Assembly: GCA_036785705.1 (NCBI GenBank)
Contig: JAWUZG010000036.1
Location: 12,705,501 to 12,769,500, forward strand
Length of the DNA: 64,000 nucleotides
Source of the DNA: Acanthornis magna
Taxonomy: Eukaryota; Chordata; Aves; Passeriformes; Acanthizidae
Reading direction: 5' to 3'
Under the pieces are notes generated by a model. That model searched no databases. It was not told where the DNA came from and worked only from the letters and a program-made list of their open reading frames with translations. Made by a program: the position numbers and the translations under genes. Positions 13,512 to 26,556 of the stretch are shown in pieces; the first letter of the stretch is position 1; every line of letters starts with the position of its first letter.

Positions 13512-13581
13512 ATGGAAGAAGCAGTGATAGAGGATGACAATTGTACATGGAAGAAGCAATGATAGAAGGTGGCATTTGTAC
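13512..13581 (+). repeat. 35-bp tandem duplication, two copies
   Basis: Copy one is 13512-13546 and copy two is 13547-13581. Both begin ATGGAAGAAGCA and end TTGTAC. They differ at five of 35 positions. Confidence 0.9.
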
Positions 13582-14310
13582 ATAACACTCATAATTGGAC
13601 ATCAGCTCTGGGGATTAAACGTATATATTTAGAGATAAAATCTTTTTCTTACTTTAATTGAAAGGCTCAGGCTGCCTAAAAAATATCCTGTTGTAAACCA
13701 GCCATCATAAGAGCTGCTCTATATGAAAATAATGAGCCTGTGATTTTAAATAGAAAGAAGAAAACCTGAAATTCTTCACATATTCTCAGTCCCATTCAGT
13801 AGATAAGCAATGGAAGTTCTTGGTAAAAGTTTATGTGAATTAAGAGAAGTCTGGGCAAACTCATGTTAAGAGATACTCACTGAAAGTATTTACAGACATA
13901 GAAACTACTTGTAGCTCAGGAAATCACAGAGCTGCGTGTGGTTGGAGGTTGAGGAGATCTTACAAAGGACTATCATATATGTCTACCTTGTTGCAATTTT
14001 CCCTAAATGTTTAATGAACACTATTAGAGAGGATACCAACTAGCTGTAATGTTTTTCATCTGACCCAGCAAGACTGGCCATATATTTATTTACCTGCAAA
14101 ACAGATCAGTTCTTTGCCTTCTCCAAGGAAAAGCTTTCCTGCTTTGTATGAAGCTGTATTTCATAGATAGATAAATGCAAGATAATTCAGTCACAGCTAT
14201 TTTGGTGCTCAGGCCTCTGTTATATACGAACGAGTCAGTACTTTGAAAATAGCAGGATCCAGGGAAACAGGAAATTTGCCTGCCTATCCCTTACAACAAG
14301 GTTTTTCAAG

Positions 14311-14341
14311 ACCTGTGTAGTAGTAGTAGTAGTACACAGGT
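14311..14341. repeat. Inverted repeat around a (GTA)n core
   Basis: The arms ACCTGTGTA (14311-14319) and TACACAGGT (14333-14341) are perfect complements around a 13-base GTA-repeat loop. Confidence 0.9.
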
Positions 14342-17300
14342 GATCACAGAACAGGTTGAAAGTAAGGCAGAGCAGGACTGCAGTCTTTTTATTTCACTGT
14401 GGTGAAGGATGGAGAGTCAGGAACTGGATGGATTCCAGGAAATCTTCTGGTAATACTTATGCTTTGATTCCCATTTTTAAATATTGCTAAGAGCTACATT
14501 TTGTATTTTGTAGTTCCTGATAGATTACATACTATCTTTCTTTTGCTAAATTATAAAATTTTTTTGCTTCTTTTGAAGTCTCAGATATCAGTCTATCTGA
14601 ATTCCTCTAGAAATTCCTGGCCCCAAAGCAGTGGTTCTTAAACATTCTTATTTGGGCAAATGGAGTCCTGTAGGACACCCAGACAGTCTGTGGAAGTACT
14701 GTAGAAAAATACAAATACAAATGCAAAATACATTCTCACAGGTGTAAGTAAGGAAGGAAAATGAGGGGAAAATACTAGTTTACATGAGTAGCCCAAGTAG
14801 TACACAAATACATGAATATAATAGCCAAGTGTATTAGGTTAGAAATAAAAACTGTAGTGGGGCATCTCAGACAAATAAATTGAGTAACCTTGACTTGGAA
14901 AGCCCTATTTTCCCTCTGCAAATGTAGGAGCACTACTGACTCCTACCTGACTTGCCATGACCGTTCTTGAGCTCTTCGTTTCTTTATCCTTCTTCCTTTG
15001 TATGAACTATGGGGCTAGCTCTAACCACAACACAGCCCTTGAGTTCTTTGATATTTCCCTTTTGTGTTGCCAGTGAAATAGGCAAGGAAGTGAAATAACA
15101 TTGCATGCCTTTCCTTCTCTGTGTGTGAAAGAATAAGTGAATATGTACACTTTCTTTAAGAGTCAGAGATATTCAGGGAAGACTGAGTTTGGTGTGGATC
15201 AGGAGACTGTTGTATTTTGAACATATTCTGGCAAGGTGCTAGGGGTTGTCTCTGCTGACAATGATGAATATACATTCATCTTAAACAACTTTTGTCTCAG
15301 TTCAATTACTGTGCAAAGCAATGTTGCCAGCACACATTATGCTACCATACCAAGGGTCTCAAACATGAAGCAATGACACAGGGGCGCAGTGTGACCATCC
15401 TTGCATTTTTAAGTTTGGGGAGTTTTTATTTGACCTTTTGCTTTTTTATCTCTTTTACTTACATGTAGTACAGTGAGAACATAAAGAGTAGCCAGTGGTT
15501 TGCCTTAATTTACAGCCCAACTGTAATTTGCTGAATGCAGAATGAAATTTGATTTTTTTCCCCTTGTATACATAATTTCTTAGAAAATGGGGTTCTGCAT
15601 GCCAGGAGAGCTCACTTCCTTACAGATGTTTTCTTCTGATCATGTCGAAGGGAGACTGAGTTAGTGATTTGCCCAAATATAACTTTCAACAGACCAAAAT
15701 GAATGTATGTCTCTTGTGAGAACTCAAATTTTCAAAAGTAGCACTCACCTTTTACTATGGTATTTCTCTTGGAAGCCTACAGTTAAACCCAGTGATACAG
15801 GAATATCTTCTTTATTGTAGTTATAAATATGGCCTATTTAGTATGGAATTTTAAGTGCTGAAAGTTTCTTTTATTTTACAATTTTTTTACCCACATAAAA
15901 TGTCCACTACTATATTTTCCATTGTTTGGTGTCATTGAATATAACTACAAACCTAAGTAATACAGGATTTCTTTTCTGAATGTCTTACGGATTTTGTCAG
16001 TACAGAGGTTTTAAATGTGCTTGACTTTCATAGTTTTTGATCACATATAGCTTTTAATAGTAGAACAAATCTTTCACTATGGCCAATCAATTCCAAGACT
16101 GAAAAAACTAATGTTGGATCACTGTGATTCATCCCTTGGTAACCCAAATTGTATCTCAACGGCTGCCTGACTTTTAGCATTTTGGAGATTAATAGGCTCT
16201 GTTTTCTGTTTCTGAACGGTATTTTGTAGTTCGTCTTTGAGTAGGTTAGGGAAGAACAAAATAAATTTAATAGCTTTTAATGTCCTTTAAAGTCTTAGTT
16301 CAAGTGATTGACTGTAGTTCATCTAGAAACAAATCACCTGTAAATCAACTTAGCCATTACCCACTAAGTGCTTTGACTATTGTGATTAACAGCTACATTA
16401 TATCAAAGTTGACCACTAACTATTGCATCAGAAAAATTTTGTCTTACACAATTGAATTGTTTTCTGGACCTATATGATGAGATTTCCACTCAGATTTCTA
16501 AATCTGGTAAATTTATAGACAGAACTTCCAAACCTGATGAAGTTCACTTCCGAGTAAATCTGTTCTGAAGTTGTAAGTAACTTATACATAGGGACAGGTT
16601 TTCAGTTGATACACAGCTGGTTCTCAGCTGGTATTCCCCCAAAGTGAAAAGAGTCAAGTTAACAAACAAGATTCATTAGATGGAGATACAGGTTTAATAT
16701 CAGAAAGTAGGGGAAAGGGAGGTAATGTAGAAATGGAATCAGAAACTTAAGGTCTTAGTAAGCTAAGATTTAAGTATTTATCTGAAGCTAGTAGTCTGAC
16801 TCTATGACAGGTAGCCAGAAATATTTATCTTCAGAAGATGCTTTTTTCTGTACTAAAATGAATCTCTAAAGCACAAGTTCCATCTAAAAATTACCTTTCT
16901 GAAAATAAATGTTCTATTAAACAGAGAGGGAAGTGGACATAAATATAGAAAAATTGATACTTATATTTTTGATGGCTGAATCCCACCCTTATCAGCTGAA
17001 AAAAGGGACACCTTTGACAAAAAGAACAGCTAATGGCTGAGAGACTAATTTCAGTTTAGTCATGGCTTTTCATAATTTTTGCAAAAATTGGTATGCTGTA
17101 AATTGATGACCACCAGAGCACTTTGGCCAGATTATGAGTAGCACAAATAATATTAAGGAGACCGACATGAACCAATGAATCAGTGTTATATGTACAGAAG
17201 CCTCCTTTAGCTGGATGCCATTGCTGAGATTATGCCAATAGTTAATAATATAAGGGCATGTTTTTTGTTTATTAGAACCAGGTGCCTTTGTTCACATTCT

Positions 17301-17837
17301 GAATTTCACTGGTAATAAAAGGGATATTTCAGAAGGAATACTAAGATGGATGGTAATAATTATCAGTCAGAAAAGTTTAGAGTGCAAAGACATGATTATG
17401 CCAGCTTTTTTGATTTTTCGTAAATGGATTGAGAAAAAACATAGTCATCAAGGCAGAAATTTAAAGCAAAACAATAAATCTTAGCCCCACGGCATATGTA
17501 TAGATGCTTACACCTATTTTAGGGGAAAAAAAAAAGAGAATTATATTGATTATTTAATCTGATGTCTCCATGGAGACCAAATGATTGTTTGAATTTTATT
17601 GTAATCATGGATGTATATTGAAAAACCTTTGTGGCAGACTCCAGGACATTCTAGGAAATCTATACTTTTTGGTCCAGGAAATGGTGGTGATGCTATATTT
17701 TTACAAATACGCACCCATTTGTTTTGGTGTGAGGTTATACTTTCCAATCTTTTGAAGATAGGTCATAGTATCCATTTCAGGCTGATAGATTTAAAATCCC
17801 CTGTACACCAGTAACAGTTTCTAAAGGTGTTTATAGA

Positions 17838-18690
17838 ACCATGGAATGTTTTGGGTTGAGTGTTTGGGAAGAGACCTTAAAGATCATTTAGTGGCAACAC
17901 CTCCGCCATGGAGAGGGACACCTTCCACAAAGCCAGGTTGCTCAAAGTTCCATCCAGCCTGGTCTCAAACACTTTCAGGGATGAGGCATCCTCAGCTTTT
18001 CTGGGCAACCTATTGTGGTGCCTCACCATCCTCTTTGCAAAGTAAAGAATTTCTTTCATATGTCTAATCTAAATCTGCCGTTGTTCAGTTTAAAGCCATT
18101 CCTCCTTGTCTTATCACTACATGCGCTTTGAAAAAACTCCTTTTCCAGCTTTCTTATAGGTACTGGAAGGTACTATAAGGTCACCCCAAAGCCTTCTCTT
18201 CTCCAGGCTGAACAACCCCAGCTCTCTCAGCCTTTCCTCACAGACAGGTGCTCAAGACCCCTGATTATTTTCCCTCGTGTGGACTTGCTTTGACAGATTC
18301 ATGTCCTTATGTTGTGGGCCCCAGCTGGGACTTGCTGGCCACACTTCTTTGGATACAGCCCAGTTTGGCTTTCTGGGCTGTGAGTGTTCATAGCTGGGTC
18401 ATGTCCAGCCTCTCATCCACCAGCACCTCCAAGTCCTCCTCCTCAGGACTGCTCTCAATCCATTCATTGTCCAGCCTGTATTTGTTGGGATTGCTCTGGC
18501 CCATGCGCAGGACTTTGCACTTGGCCTTATTGAACTTCATGAGATTCCCACAGGTCCTCCTGCCAAGCCTATCCAGGTCCCTCTGGGTGGCATCCCATCC
18601 TTCACGTGTGTCGGCAGCGCCACTCAGCTTAGTGCCATCTGCAAACTTGCTGAGGATCCGCTTGATCCCAATGTCTGTGCTACCATATGT
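17838..18690 (-). mobile_element. CR1 LINE fragment, antisense, reaching into the RT domain
   Basis: This is the longest readable CR1 coding remnant. The minus strand reads KRILSKFADGTKLSGAADT, then NLMKFNKAKCKVLRMGQSNP, then ESSPEEEDLEVLVDERLDM, and on to LFSLEKRR-like and HNRLPRKAED-like segments nearer the 3' end at 17838. The RT catalytic box (codons at 18634-18645) is FADG instead of FADD, so a catalytic Asp is lost. The 3' end carries an ACCATGGAATGTTTTGGGTTG variant of the terminal region. This is an inactive copy. Confidence 0.92.
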
Positions 18691-21433
18691 TATTTTTGAT
18701 GAATCCTTCCCATGGAGAAAGAGGCTATACTTCTTTAAATATGATATTTGATAAGCCTTTCTGGGCATGATTTTTCATAAGCAAAAGCTACTTTATAGTC
18801 AGTGACACTCTGCCTTATAAACAACTTGCTGAGGAGCTTGCATGGTTTTTTAAGTTTCTTAGAATTTTTGATCGGTCATTTTTTATACTGCTTTTTAAAG
18901 TTGTCTTCTTTTCCCAAAATATTCTACAAATGTGTGTGTTTTCATGTTTGGAAAAGGACAACATAGATCCCAGTAGGACATGGGCCAGTCAGTGAAAGGT
19001 CTCCTGGGGCAATACATCAGATCAGGGAAGAACTTTAGAACAACCTGGCAAGAATTTCTTTGTTTTCTCCTTTTATCAATGGGGGCAGGAATCTGTGCTT
19101 CATAATCATAGCTTAGGAAGAAAATATGTAATTAGTTTTCTCAGTAGCGAGTTCTGCTCACCAATCCATTTTCTCATTTGTTTATATTTGTCAGAGAACA
19201 TTGTGTAATGCTTGCTGCCATTCCTCTTACTGTTAATTATCTGGACTGTAATTTAATTGTCCTTTGTAGTGTTCTGCATTAGAAATCTTAAATAGTTTAT
19301 TTTCTAAAAGCCAGGCATTTCCCTTGAACCCAAGCCAGGATTTTGCAGCATATGACTTAAGTAAATGAGCTACATGTGATACTAATCATTTTGGGTTTGT
19401 CTTTTTCAGTCTCTAACAGGCTTTGGCACAAATCTGTACTTTTCCATGTCTTTTCAAAATTATTTCTGGGGCTCTCCAAAGAGGGGAGTCATAAGTAATT
19501 TTTGTGATTTCCATGCCATTATGCTGCTTATGTGCATGAAAAAAACATCCTTGCCTCTACCATCTACAAGAACATGTTCAGAAGAAACTCTGTATTTATA
19601 CTCCTTCCTGCTGTCAAGAGCTTCCAAAATTGAGATCACTTGCAAGTAAAAATATTAATTTTCAGTTTTAGATCTCAGTTCTGCATCCTCTATGAGAGTA
19701 ATTCCTGCTCACGAAAATTGGACTATTGCAAAATAGTTAACTTGGGCAAATAAAGACTGAAAGACAGGACTATACTATTTGTCCCCTAGACGGGGGGTCC
19801 ACATTTCAAATCATTCAGCTTCAAATGTTACCATCAGTTTATCTCATTTGATTCATGGCTAAATATATTTCTCTCTAGTAGCAACTAATTCCTAGTGGCA
19901 GCTGCCTGTTCTCAAATCACATTTTGTACCCATGTGCCTGTAACACATGTAGTTAATTATGACAAAGGACCTGGAAATATTATTAGAGTCCAAGCACACA
20001 GAGACCCTCATTATTTTGTGCAGAGCTGCCTGTGATTGGTTGCATTTTACACTGAGTATCATCTGTGTACAATTGAGTCTGCATAGAGAAAAAATTGTGA
20101 GAATTAACATGTAGAAAGAAAGCATCTACTTTTTACTCTGTGAAGAAGAATAACGCCTAAAGATTTTCAAAAATAGGTGAAAAATTCATACTGATATTTT
20201 ATATTTTAGGAGTGTCTAATTTGTGATGGAATATCTGAAATCCTGATGTTAGATGAGTGGATATGTTCCTTTCTTCTTATAAAAAATTACATTGTCAAAA
20301 AATTACTATAATATGTGAGGAATGTTAATGCTCTTTGGGTTCCCTACTGAGCTTTTGAGGAAGGAAGGAGGAGGAATAACATTAGGTGAAACATGCAGTT
20401 ACAGAGTCAAGAAACCTCCTGCTTTTCACAGAAGTGTTATATCTTCAGAGCTTATTTGTCTTCTTGTTTGTACACACATCACCTACTCTTGTAGTGTAGG
20501 GCTAGGGTGAGACCTTTTTTCCCAAAAGAAAGTAAAGAAAGTCAGGGTAGCAGCTAGATAGGATGACATAAGAGAGAAAAAACTTATTTAAGGTTTGAAG
20601 TTTACTCTGGATTTTTTCCCCTCTTAGAAGATTCTTAAATATTGAAGTCTTTCCTCTTTTGTTACTATTTCTTTCTATGAATGTACTTCATGTTACACTG
20701 GATAAGGAGAGATTATCCTTGTAATTGCTGGGAATGTGCTTTTGGCAATACTGTGAACAGTGGTGTCTTTGCCGCAACGTTGACAAACAACTGAGGCACA
20801 GAGGATTGTCCATAACTTGCATTAGGACTACAGATCAAAGCTGTAATTCTTCAGCTTTCCTCTTGCTTTTTGAGGTAGTTTCTTACGATGGCCGATAAGC
20901 TCTCAGAACAACTGTGAAGAAATCAGCATGTATGGTGCTCTTATATGTTTGCGAATAAGTTCATTAAAAGCTGCAGCACAAAATTATAGTTATATCTGAT
21001 TTTTGCCTTACTTTACCCTGGGCTTTTAATTGCCCTATTTCATAACTTAATAACTTTGCAATATTATTCTCTAGTGTTATTTTAAAGTGGGAATTCAGTG
21101 GGCACGGTGAACTTAGCTTGACAAAGAAGTTGGATAACTTTTACTTAAAGAAGCATTTCTCCCCAGACCTTTGCTGTACAGAAATGCTAAATGACAATCC
21201 TAACAGTAAAACAATGAGTTCTGTAGGAGTTAGGTGTAGCAAAACAGTGTGTGGATTTTCTGCTAGCTTGTTATATAGGGATAATATTATTCTTATATCT
21301 TAAAATGACAGCTTGATATCAGAGCATATTCAGGGACTATTTGAATAGTGATGAATTTTTAGCAAAATTCCCAAATATTTCCCCTAGAGTAGAAGTCACT
21401 AAATTGTTTCCATGCTAAAAAAAAAAATACCAA

Positions 21434-21471
<38 letters not shown>

Positions 21472-22544
21472 GTGTCTACCAGTTCCTGAGAAAAAGGGCA
21501 GCTAGTAAACTGGAAAATCTAATTTTTTCAGAAAACAGTAATTTTGCATTCATGTGTTTTGCTTTGTTTTCATGTATTTCTTTTCCTTCTGGCTTTCAAG
21601 ACTTCATAGTGTGTGATTCAATTTAGTTTGGCACCTCTTGTAAGCTAAGTATGATGGTTGTGCCTTATGTTTTTCCTCCTTAAGGGTCAAACTCCACAGT
21701 GGTAGGAATTAACAGGAACTAACAGCAGTAATCATTGCCCTTGGATGGGTACTAGGAGTAGCTGATTTAGTCTGCTCCATTTTCAGTAATTAGCTTATTA
21801 CTTTCCTCCTCCTGTCATTGTTCTGATATTCATCAGGTCTCTGCATTTGCAGTGATGATTTTAAATAGGGAACTTAGCACAGGTAAAAGGTCACAGCAAT
21901 TCATTTTAAAGTTATCTCAGTTTTAAGCACAGCTTTCTTTGATGTTTCTATGAAGCCTCTCTGTCACTGGGGTATGGAATGATGGTTTATGTGGACTGTG
22001 AATGACACAGGTACATTTTTGTATTCACTGTCTTCAAGGAGGCAGCAACTGAAACAAACTTGGTGTGCTGATGCTTCAGTGGAACTGGTTGCCCAGGATG
22101 TTTCATGGCACTGTTGAGCTTCGGACAACAATGTACAGAGCTCATGGCTGCTGACAGCTGGGAAATAGGTGTTTCTGTCACCTGGAATAGAGAGTAAAAT
22201 CAGTTGCTGAGTATGGTGCTGGATGAACCTCATCTAGTAGGGATTGCCTTTTACTGGTGAAAGTCCTTAGGAGTTCAAATGGAACTGGATTCCTTAGTTA
22301 TCTTTGATTTATTATATCTTTTAACAGCTAAAAATAATTTTATCTTTTGGTTAACTCACTATATGCAAAGCACATGTTGTGTGGTCTTTAATAATATACA
22401 TACTATATTCACCTGTTGTGCTGCTGGCAAATTGATAGAATTCTGTAGCATTGGGGGTTCTGTTAGAAGGAGCACAGCCCTCCTCATTAAACTGCACCCA
22501 TGACACTCTATTTTCCCTGCCCTCCCCACCTTCCGCAACATACG
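18691..22544. other. Unique intronic sequence with an A-rich tract
   Basis: Nothing beyond the A-rich tract at 21417-21469 is recognised. Confidence 0.65.
21417..21469. repeat. A-rich tract
   Basis: Two poly-A runs, the longer about 32 bases, are interrupted by TACCAAAAATT. No recognisable retro-element precedes it, and I see no gene-derived sequence that would make it a processed pseudogene. Confidence 0.9.
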
Positions 22545-23010
22545 ATAATGATGTACTGGAGCAAGTTCAGCAGAGGGTCACCAAATTGCCCAGGAAGCTG
22601 GAGCTCTTGTATTGTGGGGAGAAACTGAGTGATCTGGGCTTGCTCATCGTGGAGCATGGTAGGTTTCAGAAGGACCTCAATGCAGCCTATCCATACCTAC
22701 AAGGAGACATCAGGCTGTACATCACAGTGTCATAGAATTGTAAAGGCTGGAAAAGACCTTTATGGTCACTAAGTCAAACCATCAACATTGTACCACCACC
22801 AGGAGGAAATATATCTTTCTGAATAAGGAAAGGTTTTTTCCACAAAAGCAACCTAAAATAGTAAAAGAGGTTGCTCTGAAAACTTGTGCAATCTTATTTT
22901 TGGAGGTTTTCAATATACAATTGAATATCACTCTAAACAGCCTGAACTGTTCTTAGAGATGGCCCTGCATGGAGCTGAGGGCTGGGTTAGATATCTCCCA
23001 AGGAAACTTC
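22545..23010 (+). mobile_element. CR1-like LINE fragment, sense, with an inserted antisense piece
   Basis: From 22545 the plus strand reads LEQVQQRVTKLPRKLELL and LIVEHGRFQKDLNAAYPYLQ, a degraded CR1 ORF2 3' end. CR1-like sequence resumes near 22798 (AGGAGGAAATAT) and closes with GATGGCCCTGCATGGAGCTG and GGGTTAGATATCTCCC, equivalent to the usual GGACTAGATGATCTCC ending. Between the two halves lies an antisense CR1 3' end. The boundaries are approximate and the copy is old. Confidence 0.75.
22729..22797 (-). mobile_element. CR1 3'-end fragment, antisense, nested in an older CR1
   Basis: TCATAGAATTGTAAAGGCTG followed by GAAAAGACCTTTATGGTCAC and CCATCAACATTGTACCACCACC is the reverse complement of a CR1 3' terminus. 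It sits in the middle of a plus-strand CR1-like copy, which implies a later insertion. Confidence 0.8.
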
Positions 23011-26000
23011 AAATCTGAAATAGTTTATAACCCTACAATTAATCACAGAAGATAATTGATCTACAGCTGTGATTTACTGCAAAATAGTTGCTGCACTGTA
23101 ATTTAAATGCTTATGGTGCTTAGAATTTTGTACTAAACTTCTGTAAAATTGGAATGGCAATTATGCTCTAGTATCTTCTTTACACTTGACCAAAGATTTA
23201 TAAGAACTATTGGTATAGTTCTGGTGGCTGAGGAAGAAATTAATTATGTATGATCGTGCTGCCAGGTAATATCAATATCCCAGGAAGTACCTCTGCTATG
23301 CAGATAGTTTTCCTTTGGATAAGGTACAGGTATGCTAGCAGATAAGCCTCTTGGATTCTTGTACGCTGTGTCCTATAAAGCCATGGTATTTTCCTGCTCT
23401 GCAAATCACATCTAAATTGGTATGTGAAGAGGGGTAAGCCCTATTTCTTTTACTGTCTGATGGGTCCAAGTACTTTTGCAGCAACATGACACACAAACAG
23501 ATGAAATTTTCCTTTTTCTAACTATACTCCTGCATATACTTCTGATATCTGTGAAATAATTATGCTGGAAATGAACCTTATGAATCCTTTTGGGGTGTTA
23601 TAAGTGAGACATACTACACCTCTAATGAACAGTTACAGTAGAATAAAATCAGTATTATCAACAGGGGCTTCATCAATTGATTTTACACTGCAGTAAAACA
23701 CTAGTTTTTCAATCGATTAAATAAAAACAATAAAATAAAAATAATAAAATAAAATCAATATTATCAGTGTAAGCTCCATCAGTTGATTTACACTAACAAA
23801 ATATTAGTACCATTTCCATTTCCTGGCTGCATGACTTAGGTGCATATTACAAAGGAATACTCATATTTTCAGTAGCCATGGTTATGTGGACAGGGAGCAG
23901 TAAGAACAAGTGGTGTGCCTCATCATATGAAAAAGTGTGATCAACAAAGTGTGGGTGCAAACGGTTCAACAAAATATGCCCTGAATTTGGCAAATTCAGC
24001 AGATTAAGAATTGAAATTTGGCCATAGCAATAAAGAATTACTAGCTACTGTTTGAACTGTGACTCAACAGTGCTGCAGGGATTCTTCTATATACCCATCA
24101 GTATCTGAGGTTTTTGAGTGTTAGATCACAGGTTTGTTGCCAAGCTGTGTGTCCCATATGGATAGTATAGCATCCAGGGAGTCATTCTACTTAGTTACAG
24201 GTTGTCCTGAGAAAGCCTCTGCTGTGTGCTGTGGTAGAAGAGTTGTGTTGCTGTGTTGCTGTGAAGAGTTTGACTCCGCCAACAGTTCTTGTCTCACTCC
24301 TTTCTTTTTCTTATGAGATGAAAGGAGGACCCAGGAAGCACTTGCAGTCTTTGAAGGGGATGGACCTGTGAGTGGAGAGCATGTGGCAGTCTGCCAGCAG
24401 ATACAAACATAGAAAGCAGCTTGTGGTAGGAAAACAGTTAAAGTGGAAGAGTGGAAAGAGTTGTGGGAGCCAAAATTTATTGTCCAAGTATGTAAGATTC
24501 AGAGGTATGTTCTATATGATGTCTAAAATACAGAGGCACTCAACTCCTCTTATTAACTTACTTGGTCTTATTTATTTGAAAATTTATCTAAGTCCCTTCT
24601 CAAATCACTATGTCACTCATCCTGAGACACTTTGATTTCACTATGTTGATAAGCAATATCAGAATAAAATAATAGAAAGACTGTTGCCTTAGACACAAGG
24701 ATCTGTCAGATAAGGCTCAATAGCTGGCAGGTCAGAAGGCCCAGTTCTTGTCCAGTTTTGTTACCACCTTTTGAGAAGCAGCTGTCCACCTGTTTGTTTC
24801 TCCTGTGTGTAAGGAGACTTTCTTTAGCAGTGATCTTCCAACTCTGTGCTTGATGCAGTAGGTAGTTATTTTAACCAAGCCTTGTGAATTGGTTTGTCCT
24901 TACAGAGTAGACAAGACCTCTTTCCAGAAGGACATTTTTTGTTGCTGTATTTTAATTAATCGTGTTTGGATTTGGGGTTTAATACTTGTGAGAATCTAAG
25001 CGGAGGAGAGCAAAAATTGATTCTCTAGTCAAACTGAAATATGGATGATATTTCATAATTCTGTTGATGCCCTTTTGTACAGGAGCTAAAGAATTAAGAA
25101 AAATATCAACTGGGTTATATATTGGTCCATTTCATCAAAATTTGAAGTAGAAGTGGTTTTATTTTCACCTGGTTTCTGTCTGTAGGCTCCTTTTTAAATT
25201 CAACATTTCTGTCCTGTGAGATGGAAAGCTTTCTAACATGTTTGACATATACTGGCATATTTAATCATGTGCTATGTATAGCATTTATATTGCATAAAGT
25301 GCAGGCAATGACAGTTTTACGGAATCTATGGGAGCACTGCTCCCTGCATCCCTCCCCAGTTATTGTCCTGATGTTGCTTCTTCTATCACCTGACATGAAC
25401 TTGAGAATTGGAATAATTTTTCTCATCTCTTCTTCTTTTAAATTAAGAAGTTGTACGTATTTCATACATTTTAAAAATGTTTTTAGAAAAGTGCTTGTGC
25501 TACTACAGCAATCATGCTTTTTATTTTAAGACCGAATCACCTAATCCCTCTTTACAGTATTTGTGTTGGTTATATGTTTAAAGAAAAGGGGAGGGGGGGT
25601 GCTGCTGAGAGGAACAGAAGAATACCCAAATGCTTCAGAAGTCAGGCATTCAACACAAGTACTGTAAATGTGCAGGCAATACCATAGAAAGATTAAATCA
25701 CCTGCCCTGGCTGATGAAGGCCTACTTCTCTGCTAAGATTCCATTTACTTTTGGTTTTTGAGTCCTTATTTTACATGGATTATCTGTAGATTCATTTCAG
25801 GTTGGGGTGTTTTTAAAGGCATTCATGTTCTTTGTCGTACTGGCTTATATAGAGGAAAATGCCATTATTTAATGTTTACAACTAGAAATATTCTTTTGTA
25901 TGAAATATTTTCCAAACCTCTCCCAATGTGAGAAATGTGTCAGAAAACTGTTCTGGGGCAGTATGTGTAAAGCAAGGAGCAATTGGTGCAATCAGGCAAA

Positions 26001-26550
26001 ATTATATTCTAAATCTCTGCTTGCATCATTGGCTCAGAAATAAAGAGCACTTTAATTCTTGAAAAAAATAGTCTTTCTGATTAAAAGGCCTGTTTTTTCT
26101 TCACACTATCTGGATAATTTTTAGTTGATTTGAAAGCAGTTAAAAATGGACTTTTTTTTTTTTTCCACTGTACAGGAGATCCATTGAATTGAAGGTATTC
26201 AGCTTCCTTACCTCATTTTTTTTCTTTTTTATCATTATATCGGTGGAGAACTATTATTTTTTTCCTTTTATGAAACTTTTAAAATGTTTCCCCTTTACTA
26301 GTAGATACAAAAAGTGCTTTTCATCAAGGCAGCATTATTCATGCTGATTCATCTATGCTAGTCAGTTTTGAGTCAGAGGCATTTACTGATGATAATGCTG
26401 CAAAAAAAGGTCTTTTAGGGACAGGCAAATCCCCCATTTTATTCCATTGTTTCTGATATCAGACATTCCCAGGAACACTAATACAGGCCAGTGATATCTT
26501 TCAAAAGCTACCCTTTGTATATATTTTTTGATACAGAAATATATTCTGCA
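23011..26550. other. Unique intronic sequence with one direct repeat
   Basis: The 106-bp-period duplication is the only structure seen. The sequence is AT-rich up to the abrupt GC step at the solo LTR. Confidence 0.65.
23642..23807 (+). repeat. Imperfect direct repeat, 106-bp period
   Basis: AATAAAATCAGTATTATCA (23642) with its following GGGGCTTCATCAATTGATTT segment recurs as AATAAAATCAATATTATCA (23748) with AAGCTCCATCAGTTGATTTA. Copy ends are near 23704 and 23807. Between the copies lies an AATAAAA-rich linker that probably arose by slippage. Confidence 0.8.
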
Positions 26551-26556
26551 CAAGCC
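26551..26556. repeat. Target-site duplication, left copy (CAAGCC)
   Basis: It is identical to 27104-27109 and directly abuts the TG of the LTR. Confidence 0.8.

Larger units (their letters stand above)
12514..17837. other. Unique intronic sequence
   Basis: It holds only the 35-bp tandem duplication and the small GTA hairpin noted separately. Open frames are rare and short. Confidence 0.65.

Noticed and set aside
18388..18768. 126-residue minus-strand frame with reverse-transcriptase similarity
   Set aside because: It is a truncated CR1 copy with FADG in place of FADD and no start or upstream domain. It is kept as a mobile element, not as a gene.
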